A DNA stretch of 26,154 nt from Suilimivivens sp964507235. Lineage in GTDB: Bacteria > Bacillota > Clostridia > Lachnospirales > Lachnospiraceae. How positions within the stretch are numbered: position 1 is the first letter of the stretch; the number at the start of each line of letters is the position of its first letter. The notes below the pieces were generated by a model that saw only the letters and a list, made by a program, of their open reading frames with translations, searched no databases and was not told the DNA's origin. Shown here piece by piece: positions 8,275-16,723 of this stretch. The stretch covers positions 1-26,154 of the forward strand of contig CAZDPE010000025.1 of NCBI GenBank assembly GCA_964507235.1, given 5' to 3'. The translations under genes and the position numbers were made by a program.

Positions 8275-9535
8275 GCGCTGCCAGCCCGATTCCGGTCAGG
8301 GATGCATCAGGCCGGATGCTCATGAAATAAGACATGGGCAGCCTTACCAGGAAGGACTGTGCAAGCCCCTGCGCCATTACAAACAGCGACCAGGAATGTC
8401 CGTTGAAATATCCCATATAGCTGAATAAAATGCTTGTAACAACAGCCTCCGGAGCAAATCCCCTCAAATATTCAAAGGACTTTTGTATAACCAGTTCGTC
8501 GCTTGTAAAGGCAGAGGATAACATATCCCCATGGAAAAATGCCAGATAGAAAATGAATACGCCGATAATACCGCCGATTGCCATTCCGCATTTCATGGCG
8601 CCCTTTGCTCTGTCCTCTTTTCCCGCACCAACATTCTGCGCTACAAAAGAAGCCATTGACTGCATGATGGAGGATGGAATCAACATAACAAAAGACTGGA
8701 TTCTCTGTGCCACCCCATATCCCGAAGATGCTTCAAGCCCCAATCTGTTAATAAAGGCACATAAAGCCAGAAAGGAAAGATTCGTCAATAGCTCCTGCAG
8801 AGCAAGCGGTGTCCCCACATTCAGGAATTTCTTTACCTCCGCGCCAAAACGCAGGTCGGCTTTTGTTATTTTAAACGGCAAATTCTTTTTCCGAATAATC
8901 ACCAAAGAAAGAATAACACTCACTGCCTGTGCTGCAATTGTGGCAATTGCAGCGCCTGCCACATTCATATGGAATCCCGCTACCAATACAAGATCTCCGA
9001 TAACATTGGTAATACAGGCAATTGTTACAAATATAAGAGGCAGCCTGGAATCTCCCATTCCACGGAAAATACTGCTGATAAAATTATAAAAAACAACAAA
9101 AACAAAGCCCGAACCGCAGATTCGTATATAAAGGGCCGTTAAATCCACCGCTTCTTCCGGTGCCTGCATCAGAACTGCAATAGGCCTTGCAAAGGCAGCC
9201 AGTATAACTGTAAGCAGTACAGCCAAGATCAGGAAAAAACAAATTGCATTTCCAATCAAGGTTCCTAATCTGCCTTTATTGCCTTCTCCCAAATACTGAC
9301 CTATCAGCACTGTCACGCCCGTAGTCAGGGCGCTTAACGTAAACGTTACCAGATTCATAATACTGCTGCCCGTAGATACCCCGGAAATTCCGGCGGTAGT
9401 TCCGAACTGTCCTACAATCAAAAGATCCACAGCACTATACATAGCCTGCAGAATCAGCGCTCCCAAAATAGGAAACATAAATTTTGTCATTTTAACGGGA
9501 ATGCTCCCTGTGGTAAAATCCTGTTTTTCTTCCAT
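8207..9535 (-). CDS. MATE family multidrug/organic cation efflux transporter
   Basis: A 442-residue protein with 12 predicted hydrophobic helices. It begins MEEKQDFTTGSIPVKMTKFM, then FPILGALILQAMYSAVDLLI VGQFG, the standard MATE TM1 pattern, and contains the internal repeat characteristic of the family (LQELLTNLSFLALCAFINRL in the second half). MATE proteins export cationic drugs or metabolites using H+ or Na+. I chose the ATG at 9533-9535, nine bases after GAGGTG; the GTG at 9547 lies within that ribosome binding site. A promoter with good spacing is visible upstream at 9624-9652. The substrate cannot be predicted. Confidence 0.93.
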   Translation of the reverse strand: MEEKQDFTTGSIPVKMTKFMFPILGALILQAMYSAVDLLIVGQFGTTAGISGVSTGSSIMNLVTFTLSALTTGVTVLIGQYLGEGNKGRLGTLIGNAICFFLILAVLLTVILAAFARPIAVLMQAPEEAVDLTALYIRICGSGFVFVVFYNFISSIFRGMGDSRLPLIFVTIACITNVIGDLVLVAGFHMNVAGAAIATIAAQAVSVILSLVIIRKKNLPFKITKADLRFGAEVKKFLNVGTPLALQELLTNLSFLALCAFINRLGLEASSGYGVAQRIQSFVMLIPSSIMQSMASFVAQNVGAGKEDRAKGAMKCGMAIGGIIGVFIFYLAFFHGDMLSSAFTSDELVIQKSFEYLRGFAPEAVVTSILFSYMGYFNGHSWSLFVMAQGLAQSFLVRLPMSYFMSIRPDASLTGIGLAAPTATCFGILLCTVYYIYKRKKA

Positions 9536-9623
9536 ATTTATTATCACCTCTATACTCAGCTGCCTCTATTTTTTTACTTTTGAATTTCTTTCCGGACAGC
9601 AAAAATATTTTTATGCTTCTTAT

Positions 9624-9652
9624 ATAATACACATTTTTTCCGAATCACTCAA
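9624..9652 (-). promoter_or_regulatory. Sigma-70-type promoter for the MATE gene
   Basis: On the minus strand TTGAGT (9652-9647) and TATTAT (9629-9624) are 17 bases apart, followed by an A/T-rich leader of about 80 bases before the MATE start. Confidence 0.5.
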
Positions 9653-9742
9653 TACCTGTTGATTCTTAAGTTTCCGCAATTCTATCCGCAGAAGCCTGAT
9701 TCTGCCAGTTCCCTAATAAACAACTTTCAGAAAATGCCTAAA

Positions 9743-9783
9743 ACAATAGAAATCACGCTTTGCGAACTTTCTATTGTCATGAA
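9743..9783. repeat. Palindromic repeat, copy 2 (intergenic)
   Basis: ACAATAGAAA (9743-9752) pairs with the arm CTTTCTATTGT (9767-9777) around the same nested CGC-ttt-GCG stem, followed by CATGAATA as in copy 1. It differs from copy 1 at a single base in the left arm (G to T at 9753). It sits between the MATE promoter and a transposase remnant. The 71-codon frame that starts within it (9760-9975) has no other support. Confidence 0.85.
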
Positions 9784-9872
9784 TATAAGGAATCCTGTTC
9801 CTTTTTAATGTATAATTTAATCAACACAAAAAATTGTACTAAACAAAAAGAAGGAGGATTCTCTGCGGTTAA

Positions 9873-10076
9873 TTTTACATCAAATACTTATCAAATGAAA
9901 CGGGAAATTTTATCTTTTACAATAAAATTATCAGAAACCTTCCCAAACCGGAAAGAAAGCTTATTGCAGATATAAATTATGGCATACCTGCCTCCGGTAG
10001 CTGCCTTTTCACTGATATCGCTGGCCAATTGCACGAATCTTCCCGTAATATAATGAAATTTACCTTTCAGAACTAG
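9873..10076 (+). pseudogene. N-terminal remnant of a DDE-type transposase
   Basis: A stop-free stretch of about 67 codons with no start codon after the preceding TAA. It reads FYNKIIRNLPKPERKLIADI, then NYGIPASGSCLFTDIAGQLHESSRN, which matches the beginning of an IS4-like transposase group common in Lachnospiraceae (pattern L-x-KPERKFIAD-M-x-YG-x-LASxSCLLTDIxxxLHE). Similarity ends near 10045 and a TAG follows. The DDE catalytic domain and both element ends are absent, so it is a fossil and cannot move itself. Confidence 0.55.
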
Positions 10077-10127
10077 AACTCAGAGCTGAACTGAAAATAA
10101 AAACTATCTTTCATACTCATTTTGGGT

Positions 10128-10174
10128 TATAATTGAAATAATAGAGATAAATATTCTTAAGGAGGGTAGTTTTT
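10128..10174 (+). promoter_or_regulatory. Possible -10 box and leader of glgCD
   Basis: TATAAT at 10128-10133 is a perfect -10 match about 42 bases before the glgC start; no good -35 is seen 16-18 bases upstream. AAGGAGGG precedes the ATG with suitable spacing. Confidence 0.35.
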
Positions 10175-11383
10175 ATGGCAAAAGAAATGATTGCAATGCT
10201 TCTCGCCGGCGGTCAGGGTTCCCGCTTATATGCTTTAACTCAGAAGCTTGCAAAACCAGCCGTACCATTTGGTGGGAAATACCGCATTATAGACTTTCCG
10301 CTGTCTAACTGTGTCAATTCGGGAATTGATACTGTAGGTATTTTAACACAATACCAGCCACTGGTACTGAATGAGTATATCGGAAACGGACAACCCTGGG
10401 ATTTGGACCGTCTTCATGGGGGCGTCCATGTTTTGCCGCCCTATCAGAAAGCAAGCGGTTCCGATTGGTACAAAGGAACGGCAAATGCAATTTATCAGAA
10501 CATATCCTTTATTGAAAGGTATGATCCGCAGTATGTCATCATCCTTTCCGGTGACCAGATCTGTAAACAGGATTACAGCGAGTTTTTAAAGTTCCATAAG
10601 GAAAAAGGCGCTGAATTCAGCGTAGCCGTTATGGAGGTTCCCTGGGAAGAGGCGCCCCGCTTTGGTCTGATGGTTGCAGATGAAAACGACAGAATTACGG
10701 AATTTCAGGAAAAGCCCAGGAACCCCAAGTCCAATCTGGCTTCCATGGGAATTTACATTTTTAACTGGGATATTTTAAAGAAATATCTGGAAGAAGATGA
10801 AGCGGATCCTGAATCCGAAAATGACTTCGGCAATAATATCATTCCTAATCTGCTCAGGGACAACCGCAAAATGTATGCTTACCGCTTCAGCGGATACTGG
10901 AAGGATGTGGGAACCATTTCTTCCCTCTGGGAAGCCAATATGGAGGTTCTTGATCCTGAACACAGCGGCATTAACCTGTTTGATGAGGACTGGAAAATCT
11001 ACAGCCGCAACAGCGGTATGACAGGTCACAAAATCAATTCAGGCGCCGTTGTGGAAAACTCCATGATTACAGACGGCTGCCGCATTAAGGGCACTGTGAA
11101 GCACTCTATTCTATTTGCAGGTGTTAAAGTAGAAAAAGATGCTGTGATTGAAGATGCTGTGATTATGGGCGGCAGCGTTATTAAATCCGGTGCCGTTGTA
11201 AAGCATTGTATTGTTGCTGAAAATGTAACCATCGGTGAAAATGCTGTAGTAGGAGCAATGCCTTCAGGGGATGAAAACGGTGTTGCAACTATCGGCGCAG
11301 GTATTACAATCGGCGATAATGCCACGATTGGCCCGAAAGCCATGGTAGATAAAAATGTGGAAGGCGGTGAAGAGCAATGGTAA
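10175..11383 (+). CDS. glgC: Glucose-1-phosphate adenylyltransferase, catalytic subunit GlgC
   Basis: A 402-residue ADP-glucose pyrophosphorylase that makes ADP-glucose from ATP and glucose-1-phosphate, the committed step of glycogen synthesis. Visible elements: nucleotide loop LLAGGQGSRLYALT (9-22), KPAVPFGGKYRIIDFPLSN (27-45), GTANAIYQN (101-109), the metal/catalytic Asp127 in SGDQICKQDY, the sugar-phosphate segment FQEKPRNPKSNLASMGIYIF, and a C-terminal left-handed beta helix of hexapeptide repeats (about 290-390). The usual GDHIYK motif reads GDQICK here. The start has a strong AAGGAGGG site. Its last codons overlap the glgD start by seven bases, so the two subunits are translated together. 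Confidence 0.95.
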   Translation: MAKEMIAMLLAGGQGSRLYALTQKLAKPAVPFGGKYRIIDFPLSNCVNSGIDTVGILTQYQPLVLNEYIGNGQPWDLDRLHGGVHVLPPYQKASGSDWYKGTANAIYQNISFIERYDPQYVIILSGDQICKQDYSEFLKFHKEKGAEFSVAVMEVPWEEAPRFGLMVADENDRITEFQEKPRNPKSNLASMGIYIFNWDILKKYLEEDEADPESENDFGNNIIPNLLRDNRKMYAYRFSGYWKDVGTISSLWEANMEVLDPEHSGINLFDEDWKIYSRNSGMTGHKINSGAVVENSMITDGCRIKGTVKHSILFAGVKVEKDAVIEDAVIMGGSVIKSGAVVKHCIVAENVTIGENAVVGAMPSGDENGVATIGAGITIGDNATIGPKAMVDKNVEGGEEQW

Positions 11384-12519
11384 ATTCAAATACAGGCGCA
11401 CTGGGCATTATTTTTCCGAACAGTTATGATTCGCTGGTTCCTGAATTGGTCAATGTACGTTTAATGGCTTCCATCCCTTTTGCAAGCCGTTACCGCCTGA
11501 TAGACTTCATTTTATCCAGCATGACGCATTGTGATATTGACAATATTTCCGTAATGGTAAACAACAATTATCATTCCCTGATGGATCATCTTGATTCCGG
11601 ACGTGAATGGGATTTGGTTCGTAAAAACGGCGGTCTTCATATTTTCCCTCCGTTTGCTGAGAAATCTTCCAAGCCCTATACAGGACGTGTAGGAGCTCTT
11701 GCCAGCATTCTTGATTTTTTAAAGGATCAGAAGGAAAAATATGTTGTAATGACCGATACCAACGTGGTTGTTAATTTTGACTTTAATGCCATGATTAAGG
11801 CACATATTGAGAGTGGGGCAGATATTACCATTGCCTATAATGAACAGAAGCTTCCCGATGCTCTTATTAAAAATCAATCCAATGATAACGGATATTATTA
11901 TACTCTTGATGTAGAAGCCGGACGCGTCAAAAAAATATATGTAAATTCAAAAGAAACCGGTATACAGAATTTCTCCATGAATATTTACCTGATTGAAAGA
12001 GAGCTTTTAATCGATTTAATCAATACGGCTTTCGTCCGGGGACAGGAATATTTTGAGCGTGATGTATTGCTTCCCCAGCTGAACAAGCTGAATGTTCAGG
12101 CATATAAATATGACGGATATGTAGCGCGCATCTGCGATATTAAGAGTTACTTTGATGAGAATATGAAGCTTTTGGATGACTACAATCTGGATGCTCTTTT
12201 CTCCGGTCCTCCTATCTACACAAAGATTCGTGATGATAACCCGACCAGATATATTGAAGGCGCAAAGGCTCAGAACGTGATGGTTGCTGACGGCTGTATT
12301 ATCGAAGGCGATGTGGAAAACAGCATTCTCTTCCGGGGAGTTAAAATTGCAAAGGGCGCTAAGGTACGGAACTGTATTCTGATGCAGGGCACTGAAATTG
12401 AATCAGGGGCCGATGTAGAATACCTTATCACAGACAAAAATGTTACCATTACCTCAGGAAAAGAAATGAAAGGTACTGATACCTTCCCGGTTTATATCAG
12501 TAAATTCCAGAAAGTTTAA
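11377..12519 (+). CDS. glgD: Glucose-1-phosphate adenylyltransferase regulatory-type subunit GlgD
   Basis: A 380-residue paralogue of GlgC. It keeps the overall fold (ASRYRLIDFILSSMTHCDI, SGREWDLVRKNGGLHIFPPF, C-terminal hexapeptide repeats with NSILFRGVKIAKGAKV) but replaces the nucleotide loop with GIIFPNSYDSL and the GDHIYK region with TDTNVVVNFD. These changes are typical of GlgD, which in Firmicutes such as Bacillus-type enzymes pairs with GlgC and raises its activity while being poorly or not catalytic alone. The ATG overlaps the end of glgC. No other glycogen gene is next to it in this window, so the rest of the pathway must lie elsewhere. Confidence 0.94.
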   Translation: MVNSNTGALGIIFPNSYDSLVPELVNVRLMASIPFASRYRLIDFILSSMTHCDIDNISVMVNNNYHSLMDHLDSGREWDLVRKNGGLHIFPPFAEKSSKPYTGRVGALASILDFLKDQKEKYVVMTDTNVVVNFDFNAMIKAHIESGADITIAYNEQKLPDALIKNQSNDNGYYYTLDVEAGRVKKIYVNSKETGIQNFSMNIYLIERELLIDLINTAFVRGQEYFERDVLLPQLNKLNVQAYKYDGYVARICDIKSYFDENMKLLDDYNLDALFSGPPIYTKIRDDNPTRYIEGAKAQNVMVADGCIIEGDVENSILFRGVKIAKGAKVRNCILMQGTEIESGADVEYLITDKNVTITSGKEMKGTDTFPVYISKFQKV

Positions 12520-12535
12520 AAACATATACCTTTTT

Positions 12536-12565
12536 AAGGAGCAGCGCTTAACAGCTCTGCTCCTT
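12536..12565. terminator. Stem-loop between convergent glgD and GH9 genes
   Basis: AAGGAGCAG (12536-12544) pairs perfectly with CTGCTCCTT (12557-12565) across a 12-base loop, 17 bases after the glgD stop and 14 bases after the GH9 stop on the other strand. There is no strong T-run on either side, so termination is likely but not certain. Confidence 0.55.
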
Positions 12566-12578
12566 CCTGTTGTGGTTC

Positions 12579-15080
12579 TTATTTTTTCTTTAAAAGATTC
12601 TGCGCCGCCAATACTAAAAACATATAATTAGACGAGCCTCCGCCCAGCACATATTCCTTCTGCTGCCACAGGAAAGGGAAATCCAGAAGCTCCGGGAAAT
12701 CCGGCCGGATCAAAGCCGTTCCCGATACTACCCCACCCGGAACATAAGACCAGTCGGCACGGTTCAGTCCGTAAGCAATTGTAGTGGACTTGGCACCTAC
12801 TCCCGAGGCAAAGGATGCGGTATTGGAGCCGGGATGGCAGCCTAATACAAAATCCAGTGCATGATAAATCAACTCGGGTTCAAAAATATCGGGATATGCC
12901 TTATGCAAAAAGTAATGCTGAAATCCCAGCATCTGTATATTCCAGCCCGCACCCCAAATATACGGACGGTATGGAATTCCATAAGGAGTTTCCTTACACA
13001 GTTTTTCAATATTCTCTTTCAATGACAGGAAACCTGTGCGAACAGCCTTTGTAAACTCTGCATTGTTCAGGGCAGCATCTGCACGGGCAATAATCCATCC
13101 CAGATTTTCAATATGCTGATTGATAAATTCTGTTTCCATAAGCAGAAAATCTTTATATTTCCGCTCACGGGTAGTTAAATACAATTCCACTGCGGCATGT
13201 ATCTTAGCTTCTTTTGCATCCCCACTTCCATCCGTAACCTCATAAAGCTCCTCTGCCGCTTCAAGAGCCTGCGCGCTTAAGGTATCATTGAAGCCCCGCA
13301 ATGCCCTTGCAGAACCGGCAAGCTGCGCTGCTGTCGTTAGCTCTCTGACAGGATTATCCTCCGTAAATACCCACCGGTCATCCTCATCGCCGATAATTCC
13401 GGCAGTCATAGCCGCACTGTCTCCCATCAACACATACTGGCGCAGGTCATTTGCAATTATACCGCGATACAGCCGCCCAAGCGCACGGTAACCGGCTACC
13501 ACCGTCAAAACGCCATGCTCAATTTGCTGTAAAATATCATTTTTCCCATCAGGCTGATGAATTTCAACTACCTTTGCCTGCTGGTCAATGGTGGTGGCAT
13601 CATAATCAACCCCGAATTCTTCATATGCCGCAGAAAGAATATAAGCTTCTCCTGCCTGGGACTCCACTCTCAAATCAAAGTCACCGGCATCATGCCATCC
13701 TCCCACATTAAGGCCGGGCACCACTTCTCCGGGCTGATACTTGGTCAGCGTAGAAGGCCCCTGAAAATAACCGTCAAAGTGATTATGATTCACCGGTGCC
13801 ATACGTGCATCGTCATTATGGCACAGACCATGCCATACCCGATATTTTTCATTTACCCGCATATGGCACATCTGAATGGGAAGAAAGTATTCCAGCACCG
13901 GCTGCCATACGCCTCTGTCATAAATATCCCCGGCAATTCTGAATATTGCAGACTCAGCTTTGCCATACCGCACCTGATATAAGCCTTCCTGACATACAGA
14001 TGAAAAATCAAATACAAGATATTGGTAACGCAGAAAAATCCCCCATTCCTGACCCTCAGCTGACATTACCTGCTCCAATCCGCTTTCTGTAACACGATAA
14101 AGAACTGCCTCTTCCCGTTCCCTGTCCCTGTCATCCAATTCAATAATTGCCGTTTTAGGCTGAGCCGGGTGATACCCTACCTGGGAAACCTGAACCACCG
14201 GCTGATACAGCCAATCCTCTACCACATTAGGCGTAATCACCCAGCAAATTGCCTGTTTCGTTGCTCCCGCAGGCAATTCGCTGTTGATGACAAACCAGCC
14301 GTTATTGTGATTCATACGCCCGTCATACAGCTTCAACGGTGCTTTCCTGCTTTCAACGGTAAAACGGCTATAAGGGTCATCCGGCCTTACAACAAAACGC
14401 TTGCCCACAGCGTAAGGCTCTGCAATAATATCATCAGCTACAATAGGACTGTATCCCTTATTGCCGCCGGAAAGATGCTGCTTATCCGCAATCTCCTCTA
14501 CTCCCTCAAAGCTTCCTGTCCGTTCAAAATTGGAAGGCATGTTCTTTGTAGGTCCATTAGGCTGCCTGGGAAAAATTCCCTGCTTATTATCCATAATCCA
14601 GGGCTTGCCAAAAAGGCTGCCCGGAAATAATTCCATATTAAAACACAGCTTTCCTGCATATTCCTCAGGAACCGGTCTGTCCAAATCCACTGTCACAACA
14701 ACAGCTTCTCCTTCTCCCTTTACAGTCACCTGATAATGGAACTGAAAATCCGGATAAATCATAGGATTAAATCCCTTTAAATGTCCATCCGGGTCAGGAT
14801 AACACAAATTGGTAATAATTGTATTTTCCTCTTCATTAATCTTACGTTCCTCTTGTTTCGGAACCGGCTGCCATTGTCCCGGCGTAGGTTCAAAACGAAT
14901 ATCCCCATTAGTTGCCACACGGTTTCCATGCATAATAATGCTGACTCCCGACTGATGTCCTGCAGGATAGATATCGTCAAACGCCATCACATCCACACCA
15001 CCATTTTTAAAATAACCGGATGAAATATCCAGCTGAAACCCCCGTTTCTGTTCTGTGGCTAAATCTGATATCTGTTTCAT
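12579..15080 (-). CDS. Glycoside hydrolase family 9 enzyme (cellulase/exo-glycosidase-like), no signal peptide
   Basis: An 833-residue protein. Residues about 1-285 form an N-terminal beta-rich region I do not recognise; 295-385 (VVQVSQVGYHPAQPKTAIIE to AIFRIAG) are the cellulase N-terminal Ig-like domain; 390-833 are the GH9 (alpha/alpha)6 barrel. Catalytic signatures: GGWHDAGDFD (460-469), which supplies the water-activating aspartates, and WQQKEYVLGG near the end with Glu809 as the likely general acid. The segment FVLGCHPGSNTASFASGVG matches the GH9 LGxNPxxxSFVTGxG block. There is no signal peptide, dockerin or binding module, so it probably trims imported oligosaccharides in the cytoplasm; cello-oligosaccharides, mixed-linkage glucans or amino-sugar oligomers are all possible. 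It is convergent with glgCD. Confidence 0.85.
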   Translation of the reverse strand: MKQISDLATEQKRGFQLDISSGYFKNGGVDVMAFDDIYPAGHQSGVSIIMHGNRVATNGDIRFEPTPGQWQPVPKQEERKINEEENTIITNLCYPDPDGHLKGFNPMIYPDFQFHYQVTVKGEGEAVVVTVDLDRPVPEEYAGKLCFNMELFPGSLFGKPWIMDNKQGIFPRQPNGPTKNMPSNFERTGSFEGVEEIADKQHLSGGNKGYSPIVADDIIAEPYAVGKRFVVRPDDPYSRFTVESRKAPLKLYDGRMNHNNGWFVINSELPAGATKQAICWVITPNVVEDWLYQPVVQVSQVGYHPAQPKTAIIELDDRDREREEAVLYRVTESGLEQVMSAEGQEWGIFLRYQYLVFDFSSVCQEGLYQVRYGKAESAIFRIAGDIYDRGVWQPVLEYFLPIQMCHMRVNEKYRVWHGLCHNDDARMAPVNHNHFDGYFQGPSTLTKYQPGEVVPGLNVGGWHDAGDFDLRVESQAGEAYILSAAYEEFGVDYDATTIDQQAKVVEIHQPDGKNDILQQIEHGVLTVVAGYRALGRLYRGIIANDLRQYVLMGDSAAMTAGIIGDEDDRWVFTEDNPVRELTTAAQLAGSARALRGFNDTLSAQALEAAEELYEVTDGSGDAKEAKIHAAVELYLTTRERKYKDFLLMETEFINQHIENLGWIIARADAALNNAEFTKAVRTGFLSLKENIEKLCKETPYGIPYRPYIWGAGWNIQMLGFQHYFLHKAYPDIFEPELIYHALDFVLGCHPGSNTASFASGVGAKSTTIAYGLNRADWSYVPGGVVSGTALIRPDFPELLDFPFLWQQKEYVLGGGSSNYMFLVLAAQNLLKKK

Positions 15081-15311
15081 GCCTCTTCCTCTCTTTCTAA
15101 GTTGTCATTCCATGGTTGTAAAGAGTATACCCTTTATGTCACTATAGCATGAACAAAATCAATTTCATATTGCATATATCATCTAAAAATGTTACAAATC
15201 TATTTTATTTTTACAACATCAATATAGTATAATAAACAGATAATATACAGGAAGAATTCCTGTCCTCACCTGATATCATGTTAATAAACACCAGTATTTA
15301 ATTATTTTTGA
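15081..15311. promoter_or_regulatory. Divergent AT-rich promoter region between GH9 and GH28 remnant
   Basis: This 231-base, AT-rich interval lies between divergently oriented reading frames. It contains TATAAT on the plus strand (within TATAGTATAATAAAC near 15226-15238) and a perfect inverted repeat ACAGGAA-gaa-TTCCTGT at 15247-15263, a candidate operator. The GH9 ribosome binding site (AGAGGAAGAGG) is just before its ATG. Confidence 0.4.
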
Positions 15312-15890
15312 AAGGAAAATCAGCAGAGTAATTTTGTCAATATAACAGATTTCGGAGCAAAGGAAGGTCTGCTATCCACCCACTCCATCCAGAAGGCATT
15401 TGACGAGGCAAACAAAGCAGGGGGATTAACAGTGGTAATTCCCAGGGGAATCTACATAACCGGTACCATTAACACAGGAAATGCCTCCATATACCTGGAA
15501 AAAAGTGCTGTTTTAAAGGCTTCTCCCAACCCGAAGGACTACCGGTACAATGGGTTTGTTCATAATGAGATGAAAAAGACCATTTCATTATTATATTCCT
15601 TATGCAGGAATATAAGCTGTCTTGGAGAAAATCTAATCGAAATTATCGGCATCAGGGATAATATTCAGAATATTATAATTGACGGAATTTATTATGAGCG
15701 AAAAGAAAGTAAAAACGCCTGTATAAAAGGAACGAATACAATCGATGTAGTTCCTTCCCCTGAAAGCATACCCTCTCCCGGCAATGAAATATCCTATTGG
15801 ATTTATTCCCGGGGCTGTAAAAATCTGAACATTAAAAACGCCGCTATTCAGGATTTTAAGGGAGTAAAGCTTGACGCTTATACTCTGTGA
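15312..15890 (+). pseudogene. Truncated GH28 polygalacturonase-like gene remnant
   Basis: The translation FVNITDFGAKEGLLSTHSIQ KAFDEANKAGG, then VVIPRGIYITGTI, ASIYLEKSAVLKASPNPKDY and ISYWIYSRGCKNLNIKNA is the N-terminal part of a right-handed beta-helix glycosidase of the GH28/pectinase type. Family members are usually 450-500 residues; here only about 190 codons remain and the catalytic Asp cluster, which lies further on, is absent. There is no ATG at the proper position: the frame is open from a TGA at 15309 and the first usable codon is a GTG inside the domain at 15432. Both the start and the C-terminal two thirds appear lost. It ends 11 bases before the convergent transglutaminase-like gene. 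Confidence 0.65.
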
Positions 15891-15901
15891 ATGAAGCGGT
15901 T

Positions 15902-16711
15902 TCAAAGGATTGCTTCTCCCATAAACCAGCCCTTCTCCCGGCCTGCATTATCTATCATTTTCAAATAATAATCATTTGCCATAGATGTGGAATAATCATT
16001 GCCGGGATTCATGGGAAAATATTCATTGATTGCAACTCCTGTAAATAACGGCACATATTCCGCAAGCTTATCTTGCGCAACTATGCCGGAAATCAGTTCC
16101 GGAACCTGAGATAAACACCCCCAGCCACCTTCTGCGGACTTTTTATTATCATGGGTCAAAGACCTCCAAAGCTCTGCGGCATCCAAGGGTCTGCTGTTAT
16201 AAAGGAGGTAGCCGGAAATAAAATCGCAGACGCCGTACTTGCCTTCATAATATGCTTCCACTACAACATGTCCGTTGTAAGCCCGGCTTAAATTTGCCAA
16301 ATGAACGATTCTCGCCGGAATACCCATACACTCCAACAGCACGGCTCCCACTCTTGCCATATCTGCACACCAGTCTGTACCTCGTTCCAGTATTTCCTTT
16401 TCCGTACCGCCGAAAATCATATTGCTGAATTCAACGTTAAACCCTTTTACCTTATTTTTTGTAAAGTCCAGCACATTTTTTATGGATTCTTTATCTGACG
16501 TTACACGAAACTGCTGGGCAAAATCAAACAGTTCATGCCCGTTCATATTATCAATTCCGGGAACACCTGACAGATACAAAAAACTATAGGATTCCTCATC
16601 CAGTAAAATCATTTCCCGTAAAAACTTATGGTCAATAGAATTCCCGGCATGCAAATCATTTTTCAGCATTACGCCATATTCCTTTCCAAACACATCATAT
16701 CCTTTTTTCAT
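15902..16711 (-). CDS. Transglutaminase-like (cysteine protease fold) protein
   Basis: A 269-residue protein with a transglutaminase-like core. The catalytic triad is visible: Cys115 in GTDWCADMARVGAVLLECMG, His148 in YNGHVVVEAYYEGKYG and Asp163 in GVCDFISG. The IPARIVH segment between Cys and His is typical of the family. The N-terminal ~70 and C-terminal ~100 residues are not recognised. No signal peptide or membrane helix is seen, so it is likely cytoplasmic; bacterial members are mostly peptidases or amidases with unknown substrates. It starts 12 bases after the yaaA stop and belongs to the ybaK-bcp-yaaA run, with a weak ribosome binding site. Confidence 0.75.
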   Translation of the reverse strand: MKKGYDVFGKEYGVMLKNDLHAGNSIDHKFLREMILLDEESYSFLYLSGVPGIDNMNGHELFDFAQQFRVTSDKESIKNVLDFTKNKVKGFNVEFSNMIFGGTEKEILERGTDWCADMARVGAVLLECMGIPARIVHLANLSRAYNGHVVVEAYYEGKYGVCDFISGYLLYNSRPLDAAELWRSLTHDNKKSAEGGWGCLSQVPELISGIVAQDKLAEYVPLFTGVAINEYFPMNPGNDYSTSMANDYYLKMIDNAGREKGWFMGEAIL

Positions 16712-16723
16712 TTTTCTTCGCCG

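Noticed and set aside
9760..9975. 71-codon plus-strand frame starting in palindromic repeat copy 2
   Set aside because: No ribosome binding site, no family resemblance, and it overlaps the better-supported transposase remnant in another frame.
13557..13982. Plus-strand frame of 141 codons opposite the GH9 gene
   Set aside because: It is antisense to a clear GH9 enzyme with catalytic motifs, has no ribosome binding site and no recognisable domain. Other antisense frames opposite recQ, the NSS, MATE and jetA genes were rejected for the same reason.
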